Shown piece by piece: positions 56,026-64,000 of a stretch of DNA of 64,000 bases. This DNA is from Pachyseris speciosa (Eukaryota > Cnidaria > Anthozoa > Scleractinia > Pachyseridae): assembly GCA_016490735.1 (NCBI GenBank), contig JAEMWC010000100.1:539001-603000 (forward strand). Reading direction: 5' to 3'. The notes beneath the pieces were generated by a model. The model was not told the DNA's origin. It ran no database searches and worked only from the letters and a program-made list of their open reading frames with translations. Position numbers and translations under genes: made by a program. Position 1 is the first letter of the stretch; every line of letters starts with the position of its first letter.

Positions 56026-57470
56026 TTGAACAAATGCCAACAGCTACTTCACCAACAGCATCAATCGGAAATGCTAATCATGGCTGATGGCAGTCTGAAC
56101 TGGGAAACACTCTCTAACATTACCAAGGCTTCTCTTATCTTGATTAGCATACCATGCAAGCTCCTTAGACTCCTAGGCTTGAGTCGTTTACTTAACAATA
56201 ATCTTTGCTGCTTAAAAGTGAACAATTCATTAGACGACGTACTAACGCTGGCTGACGAAAATCTCAGGGTGCGGGTAGAAAGCTTTTTCCCGGGCGATCT
56301 GCGTACTTAACAGGTTGTACAGAAACCTTTAAGTGAAGCCGTTCACCGTGTAGAAAAAATTTAACTACCATCAAATAAAGAATATGACACTCAAAGTTTG
56401 GTTAGTTCCTTGGTTAATACTATTAAAATTGTTTTTATCAAATAGGTAAATGACGCAAGTGCAGGTCGCTGATTCTCCAGATCCAGTTCCGGTTCGCTTC
56501 CATCGAATTCCGCTCTCTCTGTGATTTAGTTCTCGCACTTCTGTAAAACATTGATGGATCAATTCATTGCTGTTACGATTTATCTCCTGAAATGTTTCTT
56601 ATTTGTACAGAAAATTTGTAAATTTAAAAGAATACTCAATGAGTGGTCCACTAAGCTTTATGCCTGTTTAGAACCGTTCTCTATTAAGTGTCGTAAAGCC
56701 AAAGCCATTGTTATCACTGTGGTCGTCAATCACAACAGAGGTGAGGAGCTTGACGAGCCAATCAGAATCAGAAGCGGTTAGATGTAGCCGCCCCCCTTAC
56801 GCGGGAAATACTTGCGAGCAAGTCACTATTGTTTCTGGCTCTGCTTATCATTGGTTTACAAAAAATGGCGAGAGTTTTACCAAGGAATTGCTGAGCGAAG
56901 AAGGGCGAAGTAAAGCAAAACCAAGGCACGTGTGCATAACTTTCGTCAATCATTTTTATATTATTATATTGAGTATGAAAGTTTGTTTGTTTGTTTTTTT
57001 TTCCATAAAAAAAGATAATAAAAGGTAGGTAGTACTTTGATAATTAAGATTTATCTGCTAGGTAGTATCATGAATAGAGTATCGAGTCTCAGTTACATCA
57101 GATGAGATCATTTGCATGATGGCATTTTCACTTTTCACAAACGTTGACAAAGTTTTCGACTGGTCAGGTCTCTCTCGTTTTGTTGTAAGAGGTCATCTAT
57201 TTTCAGTTGACATTTGCAAACTGCATCTGTCTGACGTAGGTGACTGTTGCGAACTTTTGCGGTATCTAGTATAATCAATTCAAGCCAAAGATTGTCTGGA
57301 GAATGTATTGAGGTGAAGAGCACAATGCCGCACTTATGGCAAATATTCCGCAATACTCGGAATTCTGAAGATTGTGATAAATCCAAGGAACCTTGCGAGA
57401 AGTCAAACACAGGAATTAACTTTATTGCAACTTAGGATTAGTAACTAGTATTCCGTTAGTTAAATAAAGC
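56026..57470. other. Unassigned sequence; possible last exon and a dispersed repeat
   Basis: After the AG at 56042-56043, a phase-1 continuation would give ATSPTASIGNANHG and a stop at 56085-56087, a possible C-terminus for the multidomain gene. The upstream pyrimidine tract is poor, so this is weak. 56690-56890 (AAGCCAAAGCCATTGTTATC..AAGCGGTTAGATGTAGCC..AATGGCGAGAGTTT) looks like a dispersed anthozoan repeat. No other gene is seen. Confidence 0.3.
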
Positions 57471-57471
57471 C

Positions 57472-57891
57472 TACGACACACTAGGCGATTTTATACGCCG
57501 ATCGCGGCGAATTTACCGCCAGCGAATTTCGCTGGCGATTGATGCAGGCACACTAGGCGAATGTTTTCGCCGATCGGGGCGATTTGCCATTGCGGTTTTG
57601 TTCCCAGGCTCTGTCGAGGGCATAATTCCCTGTTGTTGTCGGCCATTTTGAAAAGTCGTGATAAAATCGCCCTATCTGTTTGACTGACTTTACCGGCGAT
57701 TCACTTCGATGAGCTTATAAAATCGCGGGAACGGGCACACTATGCGAATGCCGGCGAAATTTAATCGCCGATATCTGACATGTCAGATACCGACGATTTT
57801 ATACGCGAAAATCGCAGTCGCTGCACCGGGCACACTAGGCGATTTTCGCCAGTCGCCGGCGATCGGCGTATAAAATCGCCTAGTGCGTCAC
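57472..57891. mobile_element. TIR element, CACTAGGCGATTTTATACGC family
   Basis: The left end CACACTAGGCGATTTTATAC..GCCGATCGC is mirrored by GCGATCGGCGTATAAAATCG..CCTAGTGCG at the right. The short GGCACACTA(G/T)GCGA motif also recurs internally at 57567, 57737 and 57830, so the interior is built of copies of its own end. No coding. Confidence 0.8.
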
Positions 57892-57974
57892 CCACTTAAC
57901 AGCATTGTAGGAAACAATGAAGCCAAACTGATCCGTATTTTTATCAGTGATGTTTCTAGTAGGTTGTTTCTATT

Positions 57975-58450
57975 TTTATAAATAGTGGAATAGAGAATTA
58001 ACTCTTAAGTGTAAATTAAAGTGCTACTTAAACCCATGAGTAACCCACTGGGCGTTAGCCCTAGTAAAGGGAAACAGGGAACCACACGAGGCAAAGAAAA
58101 AATCTTTTGACCTCGGTGGGAATCGAACCCACGACCTCCGGATTAGATCTACCGTTACTCTGCCGACTGAGCTACAAGGTCGCACAGAGAAAGTCGGGGA
58201 CGATTTTAGATGGTGAATCGCGGCAAAGGGAAAGTAAGGGTACATATGAATGTTGTGCCGCGTAGCACTAGGAATACAAATAGTGGAATAGAGAATTAAC
58301 TCTAAAGTGTAAATTAAAGTGCTACTTAAACCCGCCCAGTGGGTTATTCATGGGTTTAAGTAGCACTTTAATTTACACTTTAGAGTTAATTCTCTATTCC
58401 ACTATTTGTGTTCCTAGTGCTACGCGGCACAACATTCATATGTTTCTATT
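57975..58450 (-). repeat. tRNA-derived SINE with inverted duplicated tail
   Basis: A minus-strand tRNA-like head at 58104-58182 has an A box (TAGCTCAGTCGGCAGAG) and a perfect T arm (GTGGGTTCGATTCCCAC). The acceptor stem does not close, so this is not a tRNA gene. The tail AATAGTGGAATAGAGAATTA..AGTGCTACTTAAACCC occurs at 57982-58035 and 58279-58330. It occurs again inverted at 58353-58445, forming a hairpin of about 90-bp arms. Confidence 0.8.
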
Positions 58451-59950
58451 TTTATAGTCTTTTTTAGCTATTGTGTCGTTGTAAGCCTTAATTTTGATAC
58501 AGTTGTAAATACGTTTTAGGCTACTTACACAAGCCTCGTATGGATATCAGCCCTAGAGTTAATAGGGCCAGTAGAGTTCTTGTCTTAATTGTTTTGTCAA
58601 TGCACGAAACGAAAAGAACCAAAACAACAAGTAGACAACTTAGTTGAAAGGTTCAAATTACGTGGTTGAAAGGTTCAACATTACGTGGTAGCAGCCTTCG
58701 TCAACAACTGCACCTTGTTAAATTCATGGTTTGTTTTTATTTTCCTATGACATTTCCCTTTGCCCGCGTAGTTGTCAGTATTAAGGTTAAGTTATTTTAA
58801 ATAGCGTTTATAATCTAACTTGTTACATTTCTAAAACTTGAAAATATGACGACAATGGTCGCAGTTGTCAAAACATCAGGAAACGTTTTTCATTTTGAAA
58901 ACATTAAAATATTTATTTTCCCGTTGAGACTTTGGTTTAGTCTGTTTATTAATGAAGATGTTTCATTATTTTGACATTCAATTGGGGGCTGACCTCGCTG
59001 GGGCTTCGAGTCCGTACGTTAGTCCCTCATTTAGTGCCTTTTTTTTTTTCATTTTCACTAAATGGAAATTACTAAATAAATAAATAAATAAATAAGTAAA
59101 TTGGGAATTAGAACAAGTGGATATTTTATAATACATTTAGTGATAAAAGCTTCCGTTGTGTGAAAAGTGCTCAGTCAGTCCAGTCTGAATCTGAAGGCTT
59201 CTCAGTACTCCTTCCACCAAGAGTCTGTTGGACATCCGGAGATGGTGATTTCAAGGTGGAGTTCACTGTTGATGCACTAGTTGTGAGAGATGGAAGGTAA
59301 TTGCGGCGTATGTTATTGAGATGCTCGCTGTAACTTCAAGGAATGTTTGAACTTCTTTTATCACCTGAAACTCCAGATGAATATGGCTGAGAATTTCAAA
59401 TTGAGGTGAAAATTGAACCAACAGAAGCACTTGTGTTCACTGAAAGTGATGCTGTGATCCCCATGGGGCTCACCAGTCGCAACTTTTTTACCTTCGTGAC
59501 TTACCACTTTGCGACATTTGCCGAAATTTGTACCCGCTTGGGAAGGTGCTTCTAATGCTGAAGAAACTTCCCACAGATGTTTCAAAACCCAGCGCAGTGA
59601 GCTGAGACATCAAGAAAGCGATCATTCGCAAATTAAAAATAATCATGTTCTTTGCAGTATATGAAAAGTTTGCTCTGTTACCCAGAGACTGTATTTTGAA
59701 TAGAAATTAGCTGAACATTGAATGTACACCCCTCTCTGAGAAATATTTCTGCTACTCAGGAGACTAGGAAATGTCGGAGTGGAAACCTTTCCGGGGGTAG
59801 GTGTATTCCACGGGCCAGTCCTATATCAAGAGAACTCTGAAAAACATCCAGATTCCTTCGCATTCCACATTAATTTTTTTTATCAAGTTTAAAAGTGGAT
59901 AATACAGCAAATCTTTACTAAACTACCTAAAGGCTAACCTACATCCTACT
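58450..59950. other. No supported gene
   Basis: Contains (AAAT)n at 59077-59096. A stretch at 59190-59297 with a donor-like end (GATGGAAG/GTAATT) has a short open frame (VCWTSGDGDFKVEFTVDALV), but nothing matches a family I know and downstream frames are closed. Confidence 0.4.
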
Positions 59951-60399
59951 GGCCCTTTTTATACAAGAGAAGCATTATTAGCTATCCAGATGAATTATGG
60001 GTCTGTCATTTTATCCGACTAGTGTTAACACGGGACGAACTATATCAGTGAGACGCATAATCCGTCTGGGACGAACTTGGGCAAACATTTGTAGTGCGTC
60101 TGTTTAGTTCGACTAGTACAAAGACGGGCGCAAGACGCACTATGCGTCTGGACGAACTATCTTATTTAATGCGTCTTTCAAGACGTACTAAGGCGGAGAG
60201 TTCGTTTAGACGCATCATGCGTCTTGTGCCCGTCTTTATACTAGTCGAACTAAACAGACGCACTACAAAAGTTTGCCCAAGTTCGTCCCACACGGATTAT
60301 GAGGCTCATATAGTTCGTCCTGTCTTAACACTAGTCGGATAAAATGACAGACTCATAATTCATCTGGATAGATAATGCGTCTCTTGTATAAAAAGGGCC
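59951..60399. mobile_element. 449-bp foldback element, about 190-bp arms
   Basis: GGCCCTTTTTATACAAGAGA at the left is mirrored by TCTCTTGTATAAAAAGGGCC at the right. The arms match nearly throughout, with repeated GACGCA..TGCGTC and GTTCGACTAGTA / TACTAGTCGAAC blocks. No target duplication is clear and there is no coding. Confidence 0.85.
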
Positions 60400-60423
60400 A
60401 ATGGGCCATTTTCTAAACGAGTA

Positions 60424-60778
60424 AGGGCCTGGGAACGAATCCAAACTTCGTTGAAAATCAATGAAATTGATTTAAATTGATTCTCACATGAAAGGGTATC
60501 TCAAAATAAGCGGTTTCAACAAATTTGCGTATGTGGTTGAAAAGCCACCAGAAAACATGCATTTAAAACTTATGCATTAAAATGCATTAAAAAATCCCAT
60601 ACAAATGTCTCTATTTCGGAAAGTGTCCCTCCAAACCATACTGGACATACTTTTTTTCAGCTCCAATTCAACTGAACAGCGTCAAAGTTGGTTAGGTGAC
60701 CAATTTTGAGATGCTCTTTCATGCAATGGAAACAATGTTTTCCAATGGATAAATTTTAAAACCTTGTTCCCAGGCCCT
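60424..60778. mobile_element. MITE, AGGGCCTGGGAAC family, full copy
   Basis: 355 bp, from AGGGCCTGGGAAC to GTTCCCAGGCCCT, flanked by TA (60422-60423, 60779-60780). The interior TCAACTGAACAGCGTCAAAG and GAGATGCTCTTTCATGCA match 22617-23006. Confidence 0.88.
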
Positions 60779-60788
60779 TACTGGGTAC

Positions 60789-60945
60789 TAATATCACGCT
60801 TGTTGTGAACAATAGATTTGCCCGTCCAGCCTCGTCCACAAAATGAGCAAACACAGAGAATCTTAATCCAGTGGGAGCTAGAACTCGTCCTGATGACGAG
60901 TCTGGACGGGCAAAATCTATTGTTCGTCAGAAATGTGATATCGGT
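60789..60945. repeat. Foldback hairpin
   Basis: ATATCACG..GAACAATAGATTTGCCCGTC is mirrored by GACGGGCAAAATCTATTGTTC..TGTGATAT, with CTCGTCC/GGACGAG-type pairing further in. No coding. Confidence 0.75.
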
Positions 60946-62760
60946 CTATTGAAGTGAAAGATAGCGAAAAGCATTTGACATATTATAGTAGAGTTTTGAT
61001 GTGACGCGCGCTCTGATTGGTTAAAACAGCGTACTTTATCAGAGTGCAGATGCAAGGCCAGCTACGGTCTCACGCCATCGAGTCGACCCAAATAGAAACT
61101 GGCCGACCAATTCAAAATTTTTCCCTCGGTTTTTATTTTGACTCAGACGTCTTGTACGACTTAGAAAACGAGTATGAAAACGAGCTGTTAGCCTCAACGG
61201 ATTTGGAAGATGCTTCTGCGAGTAACACCACAAATAACAGCATGATATTAATATCACGGGTGTTTTCAGAATTAGAAATTGCTGAAATTGTCCTAGTCGC
61301 GCAGCGACAAGGGCAATTTCAGCAACTTCTGGAAACACAAGTGATATTAGCCTTTAATTTTACGAGGACTCATTCCAATTGCGTATTAAAAACAGTAAAA
61401 ACATAAGGGTAAAATTTTCTTAAGTTCTTACCGTATTTACAGGGTGCGTAGTGAGCAGTCAGTCTGAAAATGTTCTTAAAATGCCTTTAAATTTGGTTCA
61501 GAAATTAGTACTATACATTATACATTACTATAGGTTTAATTAACATACAATATATTATTACATTGTACTTATACTAAAAACTAAATTTCAAAATAAATAC
61601 TATTACCAAATGCATATAAGTAAACATTAACAATTAAAAAGTCGACATCAAGTTAAGTAGTTTTAACATTTCATAACATTTATTAGTTCTCTGGACCAAC
61701 AGCCACTCTTCTACCCATGACTCTTAGAGTTTGTATGGTCCTGCACACCATAGTACTTTAATATGAGTTGCTGTATTGCTTTATTCTTATTTTATACATA
61801 TTTTATTTATAAGGTGAGGCTGAATAATTTTGGAGCTCCGCTTTTAGGCTTGGCGAAATATATGTATGTTATTCACTGGCTAGGAGGTCCGTATAGGGAA
61901 AAACTGTGCCCGAGATCGTGAGTACGGTCCGAGGCCGCAGGCCGAGGGCCGTACTCAAGGCCGAGGGCACAGTTTTTCCCTATACGGACCAACCTAAGCC
62001 GGTGAATAACAGATTTATTTTTTCTGCTGTTTTTTTTTTCTGAAGATGAACAAGGAAAACTGGTGTGCAAAAAGTCTCTCTACGCGCGGTTCGTCGCACT
62101 GTCACAGTTTAAATTTAGCTTATAAAAAAAAGCCGTCCGCAAATCTCAGAGAAAAATGGTAGACTAAGGATAATTAAACAAAACTTCAAATATATCTTGG
62201 AGCAATAAATATAACAAAATCGAACAGTGATATTTCATAGCAAGCACAGACAAATATATTGAACAAACTAAACAAATATATTTATTGCTTTGTCTTGTTG
62301 ACAATGAAATCACACTTTCAAATTCGGTTTGACGAAAGTTCGTAAAACACGAGGAATACCTTTAGTGAAAAATACTTAAAAATCTCAGTCTCTTCCTTCA
62401 TATCTTTATTATTTCAAGTATTAAGCTTCGTTATTCTTCAAAAGAACTTCACAAATCAATGTTAAAATAGAAAACTACGCAAGAAAAACGTGTTGACATT
62501 AGTTCATGCAAACTGCACAGCGTTGCGATGTGTTTGTTTGACCATTTTCGGGCTAAGAATCATATTTTCTTAAATGAAGCAAAATGGAACGAGATTAGAA
62601 AATAGAACTCCAAAGAAAATAACGGATGTCCTCCGAAAAACTGAGCTCAAAAGACTGCTCTGCAGTTTTGTCGTTTTAAGTTAACGGCATGTCAACAATT
62701 CAAGAAAAACAAGGCAGGTATTTCCCTCATAAGTCACCTCCTGGGAGAGGATTCACTTTT
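60946..62760. other. No supported gene; hairpin at 61867-62011
   Basis: A 129-codon frame at 61017-61406 has an inner mirror (ACACCACAAATAACAGCATG.. / CTGAAATTGTCC..GGGCAATTTCAG), so it is probably repeat-derived and not a gene. At 61867-62011, TGTTATTCAC..GGTCCGTATAGGGAAAAACT..GTGCCC is mirrored by GGGCAC..AGTTTTTCCCTATACGGACC..GTGAATAACA. The rest is AT-rich. Confidence 0.45.
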
Positions 62761-62761
62761 T

Positions 62762-63355
62762 TTGGAGTTCGATACTTTTAAGAAAAAATTCGGAATTAAA
62801 TCCCATTTTCTCCAGTATTACGGCGTAACTTGTGCAATCTCGAATCTGAAACGCAAAAACTATTGTCTGCCAACGAGAGGTGCTACTTCTGACACCAAAA
62901 ACCTTTGGGCCTCACGAGAGTTCTGTAAGTTAGCTTATAAAATGTTTCTAACACAAAGTACCTCTTCCCCGTGCAAAAGTCAGGGAAAATGGCTTACAAA
63001 CTGTAAAGCTCTTGGTTTCGACACAATAGCCTGGAGTAAGTCGTACACGGTGGCCTTTCTATGCACCAATGAATCTAAATTACGAATCTTTCAGTTTAAA
63101 CGTCTACACAGAAAATCAGCAACCAACTGTTTCCTTTTCAAAATTGGGATTGCCCTAATGACCAGTGCACTTTCTGTAAAGCAAGCTCAGAAACTCTCCT
63201 ACACCTTTTTTGGGGCTGTCCTGTTGTTAAATCTTTTTGGAATGAAATTGGTACCTGGATGAGAAACAGCTCTTGCTTTCCAAATCAAGACTTCTCCTTT
63301 CTCTCTTGCATAGGCTTTGTGAACGATGCTACAAACTTGCTTTTTCACCATGCAC
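62762..63355 (+). mobile_element. L1/Tx1-type LINE ORF2 C-terminal fragment
   Basis: The frame 62762-63130 (FGIKSHFLQYYGVTCAISNL, LCTNESKLRIFQFKRLHR, SATNCFLFKIGI) continues after a frameshift near 63140 with DQCTFCKASSETLLHLFWGC and VKSFWNEIGTWM. This is the C-x-x-C..H..C reverse-transcriptase-associated zinc motif of L1/Tx1-like LINEs. It is 5' truncated and the end is abutted by other elements. Confidence 0.75.
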
Positions 63356-63356
63356 A

Positions 63357-63455
63357 GGGTTTAGGTAGAAAAAATCTTGCTCTATTAATGACTCCTATTG
63401 ATTTCGAGATTTTACAAGCTACTTGAGAAATGTGCGGTTTCCAAGCTAGATGTTC
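63357..63455 (-). mobile_element. CR1/jockey-like LINE fragment
   Basis: The minus-strand frame reads VVLDEHLAWKPHISQVACKI and then SKSIGVINRARFFLP, the post-catalytic RT segment of CR1/jockey-like LINEs. It is only about 100 bp, joined without a visible gap to Gypsy sequence on the same strand and in the same frame. Confidence 0.7.
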
Positions 63456-64000
63456 ATCAAGGACTACAACAAGGAAGACCGTTTCTTCCAAAGTAGGCAA
63501 TACAAATCTTGCACTTGTCTCAGCACTATTCAGCTTTCTCAGATTGACGCAGTTCTTGAGCTTACCATTACTTTTCTGTATCGGTACCATGAATGTGCAC
63601 CATTCCGTTGGTCCTGTGACTCTTTCAATAACACCAGCTTCTTCCATCCGCTTAAGCGCTTCTTCAACTCGAGACATCAAAGGGAAGGCAATTTTTCTAG
63701 CTGTGCTGATACAATAGGGTTAAGCATTCCTATCCAGCTAGATCCTTACTGGCTCACACTTTCAACAGACCGATATCTCCAAACAACTCTACATCCACCT
63801 CTTCCAATCTTGCAACTAGGCCCATTTCACAGGCTGCTTGACGTCTCGGTTAATTACTGGCATGTTCTCCACTGATTACAAAGATGCGAACTTCATACTT
63901 CTTGTTACAATGTGTCACTGCTGTTTTAAACTATCCAGGACACTGTTACTTGCTTCCTGGACTGAAAAGGGTTATCGTAGATGGCCGTGTAACTTGGGTA
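63456..64000 (-). mobile_element. Gypsy (Ty3-type) pol fragment, runs off the window
   Basis: The minus strand from the window end carries protease-to-RT spacer text such as MGLVARLEEVDVELFGDIGL. Next is the start of the RT: SRVEEALKRMEEAGVIERVT, GPTEWCTFMVPIQKSNGKLK and CVNLRKLN. The catalytic box is not reached. Stops and a frame change at 63690-63760 show decay. The upstream part lies beyond 64000. Confidence 0.8.

Noticed and set aside
58104..58182. Possible genuine tRNA gene on the minus strand
   Set aside because: The T arm is perfect, but the acceptor stem fails at its first two pairs and the anticodon stem is poor. The flanks continue as a SINE body.
61017..61406. 129-codon frame as a gene
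   Set aside because: It overlaps a mirrored block (CTGAAATTGTCC/GGGCAATTTCAG) and a minus-strand frame of similar length. Composition fits a repeat better than an exon.

Overview
The window is eukaryotic and looks like nuclear DNA of an anthozoan, most likely a stony coral. The coding exons are short, with GT-AG introns and conserved phases. The repeats are of kinds I associate with coral genomes: tRNA-derived SINEs, Penelope-like fragments, CR1/L2-like LINE tails, a BEL/Pao element, a DIRS element and many short terminal-inverted-repeat (TIR) elements. The species assignment is inference; the families named below rest on motifs read directly from the sequence.

Three spliced host genes can be assembled. 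(1) An FKBP11-like secretory peptidyl-prolyl isomerase, minus strand, six exons, 13686 down to 7294, 188 residues. (2) Divergent from it, with 325 bp between the start codons, SNRNP25, the U11/U12 minor-spliceosome 25K protein, plus strand, four exons, 14012-23436, 154 residues. (3) A large plus-strand gene, 38411 to about 48839, whose seven exons join in phase into a HEPN(DZIP3-type)-NB-ARC-Roc-COR-Death protein of roughly 1,440 residues. It puts two nucleotide-switch modules, a STAND ATPase and a Ras-like GTPase, between a HEPN domain and a Death domain. It is the most interesting host gene here. Two features may affect its function: the histidine of the usual HEPN R-x4-H motif is replaced by proline, and a one-base frameshift lies in a G run inside the COR exon.

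Layout. 1-800 holds inverted repeats and a broken coding-like exon. 860-2210 is a tandem tRNA-SINE array split by a DNA element with a clean 9-bp target duplication. 2211-7100 holds LINE and Penelope fragments and palindromes. 7100-23436 holds the FKBP11/SNRNP25 pair, its introns full of TIR elements, SINEs and Penelope repeats. 25316-32032 is a recent BEL/Pao retrotransposon: 509-bp LTRs with one mismatch found by eye, 5-bp target duplication, minus strand, but with broken pol. 32033-38200 holds foldback and TIR elements, a broken coding exon, a LINE and a long ATGT microsatellite. 38400-48900 is the HEPN/NB-ARC/Roco/Death gene. 48900-56000 is a nested block: a DNA element in a GGCT/GACT-type simple repeat, then a Tigger-like element into which a structurally recognisable DIRS element inserted. 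56000-64000 is repeat-dominated, with foldback elements, a SINE, an L1/Tx1-type LINE tail and a Gypsy pol fragment cut by the window end.

The first two genes are housekeeping: secretory protein folding and minor-intron splicing. The third has the architecture of an innate-immune or cell-death receptor. The rest is almost all mobile DNA. No rRNA, intact tRNA gene, CRISPR array or bacterial operon is present.
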